A DNA stretch of 35,539 nucleotides from Lachnospiraceae bacterium (GCA_017399685.1 JAFQBM010000058.1:1-35539); one strand, 5' to 3'. Positions 6,885-14,410 are shown, numbered from the stretch's first letter. Made by a program: numbers and translations. Notes: a model not told the origin generated them from the letters alone.

Positions 6885-8060
6885 TTAGCGAAGCTTCTGA
6901 GCGTTAAAGTCTACATCTTGCCTCTCCAATGCATAGATGACTCTAATCAGTTTCTTTGCCACATGAGTAATAGCTACTCGGTGTTTCTTGCCTTCTGCAC
7001 GTTTCTTTGCGTAATAGGTTGCAAAGGTCAAATCAAAACGGATTAGAGGAAGGCAGGCATTAAGAAGTACGTAACGGAGCTGGGACGAACCATGCTTCAC
7101 CATTCTGCCACCGTGGGATTCTGTTCCGGAGTCGTTTATTCCGGGTTCAATTCCTGCAAATGCAAGCATCTGTCCTGAATTTGAAAAGTTGGATATATCA
7201 CCGTATTCAGCGTAAATAACAGCAGCTGAAATCGGACCGATACCAGGAATAGACATGTAGTGTGGGTGTACTTCTTCAATGAGTTTAATAATCTCAGTTT
7301 CCAAAGTATTGATTTCGTTGGAAAGAGATTTATACAGGGTCAACAAGCTATTTAATTCCAAATCAAAAATGGAATTATTGACACCTACAGTATTAGCAGC
7401 AAGTTCTTTCAGACGAAGGAACTGTTGAATAGAAAATTTACCTCTTGAGATACAACGGAGTTTATCGTAGGAAGCAGAGTTCATATGAGCCATTTTTTCA
7501 GCAGAACCATAGTTTTCAAGGAGATATAAGGCTGTTTTAGAAAGCCGCTCATTGAAAAAGGGTTTAAATTCCGGGAAAGTATGGTCTAAAACGTTGGTTA
7601 TCTTTACAAGGTAAAAAGAACGCTGACGAATCAGTCTGTCCCGTAAACGGGTTAGTGACTTTAAGGAATAAGCATGGTAAAATCCTTTTGAATGGGGTTT
7701 GTACTCAACCGTCATTAACCACCGGGCTATTGATTCGCAGTCAACAGAATCGGTTTTGGTTCGCCTTAAAGTTGTAGACTTTTTATATTCCTTGATGAGA
7801 ACTGGATTAACTTCCATGAAGCTGTGGTGGGCATTCTCAAGGAAAAGTTCAAGATTGAGGGCATAATGGGCAGTTGATTCAAACCCTATTTTTATATCCT
7901 CAGGACTGGAGAGAGAATTAAGAGAAGTAAGCAGATGTTCAAAGCCATCTTTATCATTACCGATGGTAAATTTAGAAACAATCTGCTGGTCAGCTGCGGA
8001 AATAATGCAGCAATCATGTTTGTACTTGGAAATATCAATTCCAACAAAATACATGGACAT
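6885..8060 (-). CDS. IS110-family DEDD recombinase/transposase
   Basis: 391 residues, intact. The RuvC-like N-terminal domain shows the DEDD acidic set: D9 (VGIDISKYKHD), E61 (GFESTAHY), D104 and D107 (KTDSVDCESIARWL). The middle is coiled and charged. A helix-hairpin-helix follows at IPGIGPISA (271-279). The C-terminal Transposase_20-type domain contains GINDSGTESHGGRMVKHGSSQLR, where S311 sits at the position expected for the nucleophilic serine. The start has AGGAGGT nine bases upstream. An in-frame ATG two codons later is an alternative. With all key residues present it should be active. Confidence 0.95.
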   Translation of the reverse strand: MSMYFVGIDISKYKHDCCIISAADQQIVSKFTIGNDKDGFEHLLTSLNSLSSPEDIKIGFESTAHYALNLELFLENAHHSFMEVNPVLIKEYKKSTTLRRTKTDSVDCESIARWLMTVEYKPHSKGFYHAYSLKSLTRLRDRLIRQRSFYLVKITNVLDHTFPEFKPFFNERLSKTALYLLENYGSAEKMAHMNSASYDKLRCISRGKFSIQQFLRLKELAANTVGVNNSIFDLELNSLLTLYKSLSNEINTLETEIIKLIEEVHPHYMSIPGIGPISAAVIYAEYGDISNFSNSGQMLAFAGIEPGINDSGTESHGGRMVKHGSSQLRYVLLNACLPLIRFDLTFATYYAKKRAEGKKHRVAITHVAKKLIRVIYALERQDVDFNAQKLR

Positions 8061-8089
8061 ATAGATTTACCTCCTGAAATAATATTTTA

Positions 8090-8245
8090 GCACTGTTGTC
8101 TTCCACAGAGAATTCGGCTGTGTAATCACGTAAATAGAAACGTCAAGCGTTAACAAACTAATTACCAGTAATAGACGAAAAGCTGTGGTCTGAGTCACCT
8201 CCGAACAGTCAAAGCTGTAGTAGTATAGATACAGATCCACAGTGC
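8090..8245 (-). ncRNA. Candidate bridge RNA of the IS110 element
   Basis: In IS110-group elements the region upstream of the recombinase encodes a bridge RNA that pairs with donor and target DNA. Here the 156-nt stretch can be closed by GCACTGT (8239-8245) with ACAGTGC (8090-8096). Inside are a stem CTGTGG/CCACAG (8237-8242 with 8183-8188), a hairpin CTGTA/TACAG with a ten-base loop (8215-8234) and a hairpin CACAG/CTGTG with a nine-base loop (8104-8122). The first two stems overlap, so they are alternatives. Loop roles are inferred by analogy, and I could not match the loops to the flanks with confidence. Confidence 0.6.
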
Positions 8246-8328
8246 TTTAAGTATTATAATGGAGTATTCAATAAAACCCAAGAGTTTGGGAGAAAGGAGA
8301 ATAATCCATTACCCTCAAAAGAGGATAA

Positions 8329-10533
8329 TTGGATTATACGAGAAGTGTGATGAAAGAACAGGTTATGGAATATGCTTCCGGAAATGAAATGGCAGCCATT
8401 GCCATTAAACAGATAGGATACGACCTTATGGGTTATTATCCTATTACTCCTTCTACGCAAATTGCGGAAAACCTGGATATGATGCGGGCAAATGGAGATA
8501 CGGATTTAGTTATGGTGGCGGCAGAAGGAGAACATAGTGCAGCAGGTATCTGTTATGGGGCATCGGTAGCGGGAGGACGTGTAGTAAATGCCACCAGTGC
8601 CAATGGACTTCTTTATGCCATAGAACAACTTCCGGTACAATCCGGTACGCGGTATCCTATGGTTATGAATGTGGTATGTCGAACCGTTTCCGGACCTTTG
8701 TCCATCAAAGGAGACCACAGTGACATTATGTATCTTTTAAATACGGGCTGGCCTATTTTGTTTGCCAGTACCGTGCAGCAGGTATATGATTTTAATATCA
8801 TTGCCTTAAAGCTGGCAGAACAGGTAAGGCTTCCTGTAGTAGTGGCTTACGATGGATTTTTTACCAGTCATCAAAAGGGGCGGTGTTTTCGATTTGCCAA
8901 GGATGAGGCAGTGAGGGATTATATTGGTTCTAAGCAGGAGGAACACCCATTTTTGGATTTGGAACATCCTATTACCGTGGGTTCTTATATGAACGAACCG
9001 GATATCATCAATAACCGGTATCAATTGCATTTGGCTATGGAAGAGGCTGACCGTATATTACCGGAATTGTTTGCGTCCTATAAAGAAATTTCCGGAAGAG
9101 GATACGAGAAAGTAGAAGGAATTGATTGTGAAGATGCTGAGGATATATTAGTGCTTCTGGGGTCTTCCTATGATACGTCCATGGATGCAGTGCAGGAAAT
9201 GCGGAAGGAAGGAAAAAAGACAGGTGCGGCAACACTGCATGTACTTCGTCCTTTTCCGGGAAAAGAGTTATTTTCTGTACTGAAAAATGGAGAAAATATT
9301 ATGGTGGCAGACCGGCAGGACAGCTATGGTGCCAGGGGTGGTAATCTGTCCTTAGAGGTACGTGCCGCCATGCAAAGGTTTGAAAGTAAAGCAAGGATAA
9401 AGAGTCTGGTTTATGGATTGGGAGGAAAGGATTTCTTCAAAGAAGATGCAAAGAAAATGCTTCATTTATTAAGGGATTCTTCCCAGCCGGATTTTGCATA
9501 TTATGGGATAACACCGGGAGAAGGAAAAAAGGTAGAAGGTGAGCCACCTTTTGCACCGATTACAAGAGAAAGTACGAATATTGGGGCAAACGGTGGGAAT
9601 TTAAATGCAGTTACCGCCATGCCGGGGCGGATTGCTCCGGGGCATGGTGCCTGTCCGGGTTGTGGAATTCCCGTAAATCTTAATTTACTTCTTAGGGGAA
9701 TCGAAGACCCGGTGGTATTTTTGTTTCAGACCGGTTGTGCCATGATTGTTACCACTGCTTATCCGAAAACCAGTTTTAGAATACCTTATCTTCACAATTT
9801 ATTTCAAAATGGTGCGGCAACCTTAAGTGGCGTGGCAGAAATCTGTTATCGTAAACAGCAAAAAGGAGAAATTCCACCGGGAGACATTATTTTTATCATG
9901 GTAAGTGGGGATGGTGGTATGGATATTGGTATGGGTTCTGCCCTTGGAACAGCATTACGGGGGCACAGGCTGTTATTATTTGAGTATGATAATGGTGGAT
10001 ATATGAATACGGGCTACCAGCTTTCTTATTCCACTCCATTGGGGGCGAAAAGTTCTACTTCCCATGTAGGGAAGGAGCAGTATGGCAAGGACTTTTTCCA
10101 TAAAGATATGCCACAGATTATGGCGGCAACCGGAATTCCATATGTAGCTACCGTGGCAGAGTCGAACCCTGTAGATTTTATGAAGAAAGCAGCAAAGGCC
10201 GCATATTATGCTAAAACTACCGGGACTGCTTATGTAAAGGCAATCTCTGCCTGTCCGTTAAACTGGAACGATAAGCCGGCTACAGAACGAAAAGTAATAG
10301 AAGCGGCAGTGAATTGCTGTTATTTTCCATTGTACGAGGTGGAACAAGGAGTGACCAGACTTTCCTATGATCCGGAAAAAATGAAAAAGAAGATACCGGT
10401 TCTTGACTGGCTTTCCATGATGGGAAGAACCAGACATTTGCAGAAAGAAGAGTATAGGGAAGTCGTGGAACGACTGCAACAAGAAACAAATCGAAGATTT
10501 TATGAGTTAAGAAAGAAGGCAGAAAAGGGGTAG
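8329..10533 (+). CDS. 2-oxoacid:ferredoxin oxidoreductase, fused alpha-beta subunits
   Basis: 734 residues joining what are usually two subunits. Residues 14-390 match the alpha (PorA-like) chain: ASGNEMAAIAIKQIG, YYPITPSTQIAE, AEGEHSAAG, then a domain III. Residues about 435-734 match the beta (PorB-like) chain: GHGACPGCG with C442 and C445, C470 and C642 as likely [4Fe-4S] ligands, and the thiamine-diphosphate motif GDGGMDIG...YDNGGYMNTG (527-561). It would decarboxylate a 2-oxoacid to an acyl-CoA and reduce ferredoxin. No gamma subunit or ferredoxin domain is present nearby. The frame opens at a TTG (8329) close behind GAGG; the ATG at 8350 gives a more typical N-terminus but a weak ribosome site. 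The substrate cannot be told from sequence. The IS110 end is about 85 bp upstream. Confidence 0.88.
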   Translation: MDYTRSVMKEQVMEYASGNEMAAIAIKQIGYDLMGYYPITPSTQIAENLDMMRANGDTDLVMVAAEGEHSAAGICYGASVAGGRVVNATSANGLLYAIEQLPVQSGTRYPMVMNVVCRTVSGPLSIKGDHSDIMYLLNTGWPILFASTVQQVYDFNIIALKLAEQVRLPVVVAYDGFFTSHQKGRCFRFAKDEAVRDYIGSKQEEHPFLDLEHPITVGSYMNEPDIINNRYQLHLAMEEADRILPELFASYKEISGRGYEKVEGIDCEDAEDILVLLGSSYDTSMDAVQEMRKEGKKTGAATLHVLRPFPGKELFSVLKNGENIMVADRQDSYGARGGNLSLEVRAAMQRFESKARIKSLVYGLGGKDFFKEDAKKMLHLLRDSSQPDFAYYGITPGEGKKVEGEPPFAPITRESTNIGANGGNLNAVTAMPGRIAPGHGACPGCGIPVNLNLLLRGIEDPVVFLFQTGCAMIVTTAYPKTSFRIPYLHNLFQNGAATLSGVAEICYRKQQKGEIPPGDIIFIMVSGDGGMDIGMGSALGTALRGHRLLLFEYDNGGYMNTGYQLSYSTPLGAKSSTSHVGKEQYGKDFFHKDMPQIMAATGIPYVATVAESNPVDFMKKAAKAAYYAKTTGTAYVKAISACPLNWNDKPATERKVIEAAVNCCYFPLYEVEQGVTRLSYDPEKMKKKIPVLDWLSMMGRTRHLQKEEYREVVERLQQETNRRFYELRKKAEKG

Positions 10534-10556
10534 GGGAAAATAGTAATATAAATTAG

Positions 10557-10583
10557 GGCAGTCACTTTGGTGGCTGTCTTTTT
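10557..10583 (+). terminator. Intrinsic terminator after the oxidoreductase
   Basis: GGCAGTCA pairs with TGGCTGTC (two G-U pairs) around CTTTGG, followed by TTTTT. It lies 24 bases after the stop and separates this gene from the tetR promoter. Confidence 0.8.
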
Positions 10584-10644
10584 GGTTAAAAGAATTTGAA
10601 GAATTGATGATTGGTGTGAATTTAACAAAGAAAAGAATGATCTC

Positions 10645-10673
10645 TTGACAGCTAATTTGAATTAGCCTATAAT
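10645..10673 (+). promoter_or_regulatory. Consensus promoter of tetR-flavoprotein operon
   Basis: TTGACA, exactly 17 bp, TATAAT: a full match to the vegetative sigma consensus. The 17-bp spacer is occupied by the first TetR operator. The predicted start is near 10680, inside the second operator. Such a strong promoter under tight repression is typical of an autoregulated efflux or stress switch. Confidence 0.9.
10651..10666. promoter_or_regulatory. TetR operator 1
   Basis: Perfect palindrome GCTAATT-TG-AATTAGC between the -35 and -10 boxes. Its arms are identical to operator 2. A repressor bound here would block RNA polymerase directly. Confidence 0.85.
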
Positions 10674-10676
10674 GAA

Positions 10677-10692
10677 GCTAATTAGAATTAGC
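10677..10692. promoter_or_regulatory. TetR operator 2
   Basis: Perfect palindrome GCTAATT-AG-AATTAGC over the predicted transcription start. Centre-to-centre distance to operator 1 is 26 bp, so the two dimers would sit on roughly opposite offsets of the helix. Confidence 0.85.
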
Positions 10693-10710
10693 CAAAAAAG
10701 GAGCGATGGG

Positions 10711-11331
10711 ATGAATACGAAGAAACGAATACTGGATGCGGCACTTAAGTTATTTTCAGAAAAAGGATATGGAAATGTGTATGTGGGGGAAATTGGCGAA
10801 GCGGTAGGAATCAAAGCACCGTCTCTTTATAAGCATTATAAAAGCAAACAAGATATTTTTAATGCCATTCTTGATGAGATGAAGAACAATTATGATAAAC
10901 AGGCAATGGCCCTTAATATGAATGGGAGTGATGTTAATATCGATGTGGGTATATTTTCGGCTGTTTCGGAAGATGAGCTTGTAAAAATGGGAATCGGATT
11001 GTTTTCTTATTTCCTGCATGATGAATATGTTTGCCGATTCCGGAAGATGTTGACATTAGAACAATTTCATGATTCGGAACTTTCACAACTTTACACAAAA
11101 CAATATGTGGACCAGCCTTTATCTTATCAGTCTGCGATGTTTTCTATGTTGTGTGCGGGTGGATTGCTTCGGCAAGAGGATGCAGAGGTAATGGCATTAC
11201 AGTTTTATGCTCCCTTGTATATGCTGTTGACTCTTTGCGACCGCCACCCGGAAAGGGAGGAAGAGGCGTTAAAACTTTTAGAACAGCATATCAGACAATT
11301 TAATGGGGCTTATTCACGGTCTTTATCATAG
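10711..11331 (+). CDS. TetR-family repressor
   Basis: 206 residues. The N-terminal helix-turn-helix is clear (VYVGEIGEAVGIKAPSLYKHYKSKQDIF, about residues 24-50). The C-terminal ligand domain is helical with several Phe, Tyr and Met residues, as usual for a hydrophobic inducer pocket. I choose the ATG at 10711, which has AAGGAG ahead of it; an upstream ATG at 10672 lies in the promoter itself. Two perfect operators over its own promoter show autorepression. The flavoprotein gene 83 bp downstream has no promoter of its own that I can see and is the likely target. Confidence 0.92.
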   Translation: MNTKKRILDAALKLFSEKGYGNVYVGEIGEAVGIKAPSLYKHYKSKQDIFNAILDEMKNNYDKQAMALNMNGSDVNIDVGIFSAVSEDELVKMGIGLFSYFLHDEYVCRFRKMLTLEQFHDSELSQLYTKQYVDQPLSYQSAMFSMLCAGGLLRQEDAEVMALQFYAPLYMLLTLCDRHPEREEEALKLLEQHIRQFNGAYSRSLS

Positions 11332-11414
11332 AATATGATGATGCAGGTTTACAAGATATGGCGTAAATTTCGAGATTTCATTGATGTTATCAGTTATAGA
11401 ACGGAGGAAGTAGA

Positions 11415-12119
11415 ATGAAAATCGTTTTGATACATGGACAAAATCACAAAGGAAGTTCCTATCACATCGGAAGAATGATAGTGGATAACTTGGATGTGAA
11501 GAAAGAAGTGACAGAGTTTTTTCTGCCGAAAGATTTAAATCATTTTTGTAGTGGGTGTTATCGATGTATTGAGGGAGATGAAAATTGTCCTTTTTACAAC
11601 GAAAAGAAAACCATTATGGAGGCCGTAGAAGCGGCGGATTTGCTTATTTTTACCACACCTACATATTGTCTGCGTGCTTCCGCTCCTATGAAATCTTTCA
11701 TGGATTTGACTTTTACCTATTGGATGTCGCACAGACCGAGAACATGTATGTTTTCAAAAAAGGCAGTTGTAGTTTCAACCGCCGCCGGTACGGGTACGAA
11801 ATCTGCAATCAAGGATGTCACTACGGCACTCTTTTACTGGGGAATTCCTTATGTAAAGTCCTATGGAATTGCTGTGCAGGCAATGAATTGGGATATGGTG
11901 AATCAAAAGAAAAAAGAAAAGATTCAAAATGATGCTACACGACTTGCCAAAATGCTTTCCACAGAAAAAAAGCCATTGGTTGGCATAAAAACACGATTTA
12001 TGTTTTGGATAATGGCCAAAATGCAGTCCGCAGGCATGGGTTCTTCACCCATAGAGAAGGAATATTGGGAGAAAAACGGATGGCTGGGTAAAAAACGACC
12101 ATGGAAAGATGGGAAATAG
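11415..12119 (+). CDS. Flavodoxin-fold NAD(P)H-dependent oxidoreductase, iron-sulfur flavoprotein-like
   Basis: 234 residues. The N-terminus MKIVLIHGQNHKGSSYHIGRM is the FMN-binding loop of the NADPH-dependent FMN reductase / flavodoxin-2 group. A cysteine cluster follows at C45-x2-C48-x2-C51-x6-C58, which fits the compact motif that binds a [4Fe-4S] cluster in archaeal and clostridial iron-sulfur flavoproteins; some relatives keep the cysteines without a proven cluster. FTTPTYCLRASAPMKSFMD is the second FMN contact region. The start follows CGGAGGAAG. Probably co-transcribed with the TetR gene and induced by its ligand, perhaps a quinone or nitro compound; that last point is inference. Confidence 0.85.
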   Translation: MKIVLIHGQNHKGSSYHIGRMIVDNLDVKKEVTEFFLPKDLNHFCSGCYRCIEGDENCPFYNEKKTIMEAVEAADLLIFTTPTYCLRASAPMKSFMDLTFTYWMSHRPRTCMFSKKAVVVSTAAGTGTKSAIKDVTTALFYWGIPYVKSYGIAVQAMNWDMVNQKKKEKIQNDATRLAKMLSTEKKPLVGIKTRFMFWIMAKMQSAGMGSSPIEKEYWEKNGWLGKKRPWKDGK

Positions 12120-12135
12120 AAGGTAAATGATAGAG

Positions 12136-12678
12136 TTAATTTTTAAAATATTTTAACATTTGTACCAAGTGAGGACTATCTGATAGTTCCTCATTTTCTT
12201 TCTCACGTTTTCCAAATACGACAAAATCATGTTCAGAATAAAATTTATACAACTTTTGGTTAGCAGAGCATTCAATATAGGTCATTTTCCCACCAATGAA
12301 TTTTTGAACTTGAAGAACACGGTTACAAGCAAGTGTAAGAAGTTCTGTTCCCGTAAAATTAATATTTACATTTTCATAAGCAAAATTTTTACCAAGTTGT
12401 GCGATAAGGGGCATAGAAATGAGATAACTTCTTGAATTTGTGTCATATTGTGAAAATTTTGATATGCGTTTTTGCATTGTTTTGCTTAGCATATTACCAG
12501 ATATCGACACAAATTTATTAGCTAATGTATAGTAACCAACGAAGAGTAGTTGTTTTCTATTTTCTACAAATACTAAAAAAGTAATAGCAATGTGCTGTAA
12601 GGCAAATTCGATGGATTTATTATGTATGTCAATTACAATGTCCATATTGTTTTCAGCTAAACAATAAAGAATGGTCAC
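12136..12678 (-). pseudogene. GNAT-family acetyltransferase, 5' end lost
   Basis: The open frame covers 180 residues. From about residue 18 on (HNKSIEFALQHIAITFLVF, then VGYYTLANKFVSIS, MPLIAQLGKNF, TGTELLTLACNRVLQVQKFIGGKMTYIECS, FYSEHDFVVFGKRE, LVQMLKYF) it follows a known family of single-domain N-acetyltransferases. Family members carry roughly 30 more residues at the front. Here the frame starts at a GTG with no ribosome site, immediately next to the broken radical SAM fragment on the other strand. I read it as truncated by the rearrangement near 12,680. It may still be a shortened, expressed protein. Confidence 0.6.
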
Positions 12679-12680
12679 GT

Positions 12681-13064
12681 AATATATATATTAGAACCAA
12701 TATAGCAGAGGTTTTAAAGAAACAAATAAAAGGTTGGAACAGTGATAACAACGAATTATATATTGGTTCTCTTAATGCTCCTTATATGGATATTGAAAAG
12801 GAATATCAGCTGACACACAGTATATTAGAAGTATTAAAGGATACAAAGTTCAAAGTTTTGATTACAACCAAAGCAGTGAATGGATTGATATTAAGAGATA
12901 TGGAATTATTTCAGTCATTTAAAACAACACCCGAGATATTGTTGGGTCTATCTCATGTAGGAGAGGTGGGAAAAGGAGCAGCTCATCATAATATTAAGAT
13001 AGCAAATCGGCTTCATGAAGCAGGCGGATATATTATTTATTCCACCCAAGATATCGTATTCTAA
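12681..13064 (+). pseudogene. Internal fragment of a radical SAM (SPL-like) protein
   Basis: An open frame runs from the junction near 12,680 to a stop at 13064. It reads TNIAEVLKKQIKGW, LYIGSLNAPYMDIEKEYQLT, LEVLKDTKFKVLITTKA, LLGLSHVGEVGKGAAHHN and ANRLHEAGG. This is the middle of radical SAM proteins related to spore photoproduct lyase. The CxxxCxxC cluster that binds the catalytic [4Fe-4S] is missing from the front, and the C-terminal half after LHEAGG is gone too. There is no plausible ribosome site. It cannot be functional as a radical SAM enzyme. Confidence 0.75.
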
Positions 13065-13251
13065 AAATGTAATTGGTGTGTCTACGTATGGAGATAAATT
13101 GACGGTCTGTTATCATAAGATGAAGAGTTAGAAGGTTGTTGCAACAAAACAGTATATTAAGAAAATGCGGACCCGTGATAAAGAGTGATCCGACAAGTAG
13201 GGGACAATTTGTATTTCGCTTGAAATTAGATAATAGTTAGATAAGTTTCCT

Positions 13252-13307
13252 TTATCGGCAAAATAGATGGGAAATAAATGTATAAATCATAGATATTTTG
13301 CCGATAA
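13252..13307. promoter_or_regulatory. Widely spaced perfect inverted repeat, likely Fic-gene operator
   Basis: TTATCGGCAAAATA (13252-13265) and its exact reverse complement TATTTTGCCGATAA (13294-13307) are centred 42 bp apart, four helical turns. The right arm lies between the -35 and -10 of the candidate promoter. A dimeric regulator bridging both arms would repress. The HTH domain of the Fic protein itself is the simplest candidate. Confidence 0.75.
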
Positions 13308-13318
13308 TGTGGTATACT
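13290..13318 (+). promoter_or_regulatory. Candidate promoter of the Fic gene
   Basis: TAGATA, 17 bp, TATACT. The -10 is good and the -35 weak. The predicted start is near 13325, with a leader of about 90 nt that carries motif A. Confidence 0.45.
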
Positions 13319-13327
13319 TTATGACAG

Positions 13328-13414
13328 ATGGATGGAAATAAGGAGACAATAATTCCATTGGATTTAGAAAATGGGCGTTTCACTTGTTATGGCACATATT
13401 TATTGGAGGAATAA
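13328..13414 (+). CDS. Possible 28-codon ORF in the Fic leader
   Basis: Starts ATG at 13328, just after the predicted transcription start, and stops within the Fic ribosome site. It spans motif A. There is no clear ribosome site, so a leaderless or near-leaderless start would be needed. The stop codon's position two bases before the Fic ATG would allow coupling. Weak evidence. Confidence 0.2.
   Translation: MDGNKETIIPLDLENGRFTCYGTYLLEE
13335..13382 (+). repeat. Leader motif A, upstream of the Fic gene
   Basis: 48 bp starting GAAATAAGG and containing CATTGG, TTTAGA and ATGGGCG. It matches motif B at 14801-14848 at 39 of 48 positions with no gaps. Both lie within about 100 bp before a gene start. 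No hairpin is obvious. In one frame both read K-x-T-(I/V)-I-x-L-x-L-(E/D)-x-GRF, so it may be a small coding remnant. Confidence 0.7.
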
Positions 13415-13416
13415 GG

Positions 13417-14307
13417 ATGCGATATATTTCAGTGGCAGAAATAGCAACAAAATGGAATGTTTCTGAACGAAGTGTAAGAAATTATTGTGCAAATGGTCGT
13501 GTAGAGGGGGCATTTCTTACAGGAAAGACTTGGAATATACCTGAAAATGCAAGGAAGCCGGAGCGGGCAAACAAGAAGGTTCACGAACCGGCTACTTTAT
13601 TAGAGATATTGGAGGATGAGAAAAATAGAAAGTATCCCGGCGGAATTTATCATAAAACACAGATTGAATTAACCTATAACTCGAATCATATGGAGGGAAG
13701 CCGTTTAACCCATGACCAGACCAGATATATTTTTGAAACGAATACCATAGGAGTGGAAAATGAGGTATTAAATGTAGATGATGTGATTGAGACAGCAAAT
13801 CATTTTAGGTGTATTGATTTAATGATAGATGAGGCAAAAGCAGCTTTGACGGAAAAGTTTATAAAAGAACTTCATTTTATATTAAAAACGGGAACCAGTG
13901 ACTCAAGGCTTCATTGGTTTGCAGTTGGTGAATATAAAACACGTGCCAATGAAGTTGGGGGAATGGCTACTGCTTTGCCGGGGGAAGTGGCAGGGCAGAT
14001 GAAACAGTTATTAGCTGAGTATAATGCCAAAAAAGACAAGACCTTGGAAGATATTTTAGAATTTCATGTGAAGTTTGAGCGCATCCATCCATTTCAGGAT
14101 GGCAATGGCCGTGTGGGCAGATTAATTCTATTTAAAGAGTGCCTGAAATATAATATAGTTCCATTTATTATAGAAGATGATATCAAATTATTTTATTATC
14201 GTGGCTTAAAAGAATGGGACTATGAAAGAGGTTATTTTCGAGATACGTGCCTGTCTGCACAAGATAAGTACAAAGCATATTTAGATTATTTTGAAATTAA
14301 GTATTAG
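13417..14307 (+). CDS. HTH-Fic protein (predicted AMP-transferase) with N-terminal inhibitory helix
   Basis: 296 residues. An N-terminal helix-turn-helix (YISVAEIATKWNVSERSVRNYCANGRV, 3-29) with a DNA-binding-like wing is followed by a Fic domain. The catalytic motif is complete: HPFQDGNGRVGR at 224-235, with H224 as base. The inhibitory motif (S/T)xxxE(G/N) is present ahead of it as S89-NHM-E93-G94, so this is a class II Fic enzyme that blocks its own ATP site until released. Such enzymes usually add AMP to Tyr, Thr or Ser of a target. The ATG at 13417 has GGAGGA six bases ahead; the TTG at 13384 is not needed. The HTH and the palindrome upstream suggest autoregulation. Confidence 0.9.
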   Translation: MRYISVAEIATKWNVSERSVRNYCANGRVEGAFLTGKTWNIPENARKPERANKKVHEPATLLEILEDEKNRKYPGGIYHKTQIELTYNSNHMEGSRLTHDQTRYIFETNTIGVENEVLNVDDVIETANHFRCIDLMIDEAKAALTEKFIKELHFILKTGTSDSRLHWFAVGEYKTRANEVGGMATALPGEVAGQMKQLLAEYNAKKDKTLEDILEFHVKFERIHPFQDGNGRVGRLILFKECLKYNIVPFIIEDDIKLFYYRGLKEWDYERGYFRDTCLSAQDKYKAYLDYFEIKY

Positions 14308-14310
14308 GTG

Positions 14311-14343
14311 GCATCTGAGCATTATTGTGTCAGATGCTTTTTG
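14311..14343 (+). terminator. Intrinsic terminator of the Fic gene
   Basis: GCATCTGA pairs perfectly with TCAGATGC across an eleven-base loop, followed by TTTTTT-like run at 14338-14342. It begins four bases after the stop codon. Confidence 0.85.
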
Positions 14344-14410
14344 TTAGAATATAGGGCAATTTCTATTAAGACTCATATAAAATTTTATGTTATACTAAGC
14401 GAAAAAAACA

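Larger units (their letters stand above)
1..6894. repeat. 28.6-kb-period direct repeat, first copy
   Basis: This stretch appears identical to 28646-35539, genes and intergenic DNA alike: every encoded protein matches residue for residue and the intergenic blocks I compared match base for base. The window starts inside pstA of this copy, and the second copy ends 10 bases into the IS110 gene where the window stops. The true repeat may therefore be longer on both sides. Perfect identity over 6.9 kb means either a very recent duplication or one molecule read twice, as in a circular contig overlap. Confidence 0.97.
6885..8245 (-). mobile_element. IS110-family insertion sequence (minimal extent)
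   Basis: The element comprises the recombinase gene (6885-8060) and a structured non-coding region upstream of it (8061-8245). IS110 elements have no reliable terminal inverted repeats and leave short or no target duplications, so exact ends cannot be read from one copy. The true right end may include the hairpin at 6830-6857. The long non-coding region on the 5' side of the gene places it in the IS110 group and not the IS1111 group. Confidence 0.85.
13065..13416. other. Intergenic region upstream of the Fic gene
   Basis: 352 bp. The first part (13066-13131) holds a 22-codon open stretch ending NVIGVSTYGDKLTVCYHK..., which looks coding-like and may be a scrap of another decayed gene; I cannot name it. 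The rest carries the Fic operator arms (13252-13307), a candidate promoter (13290-13318) and leader motif A (13335-13382), described separately. Nothing recognisable in 13132-13251. Confidence 0.5.

Noticed and set aside
8259-8387. A 42-codon frame overlapping the start of the oxidoreductase
   Set aside because: No ribosome site, no family resemblance, and it overlaps a clear gene in another frame.
12120-12160. Terminator between the flavoprotein and GNAT remnant
   Set aside because: Only an AT palindrome (TTAAAATATTTTAA type) is present, too weak to call.
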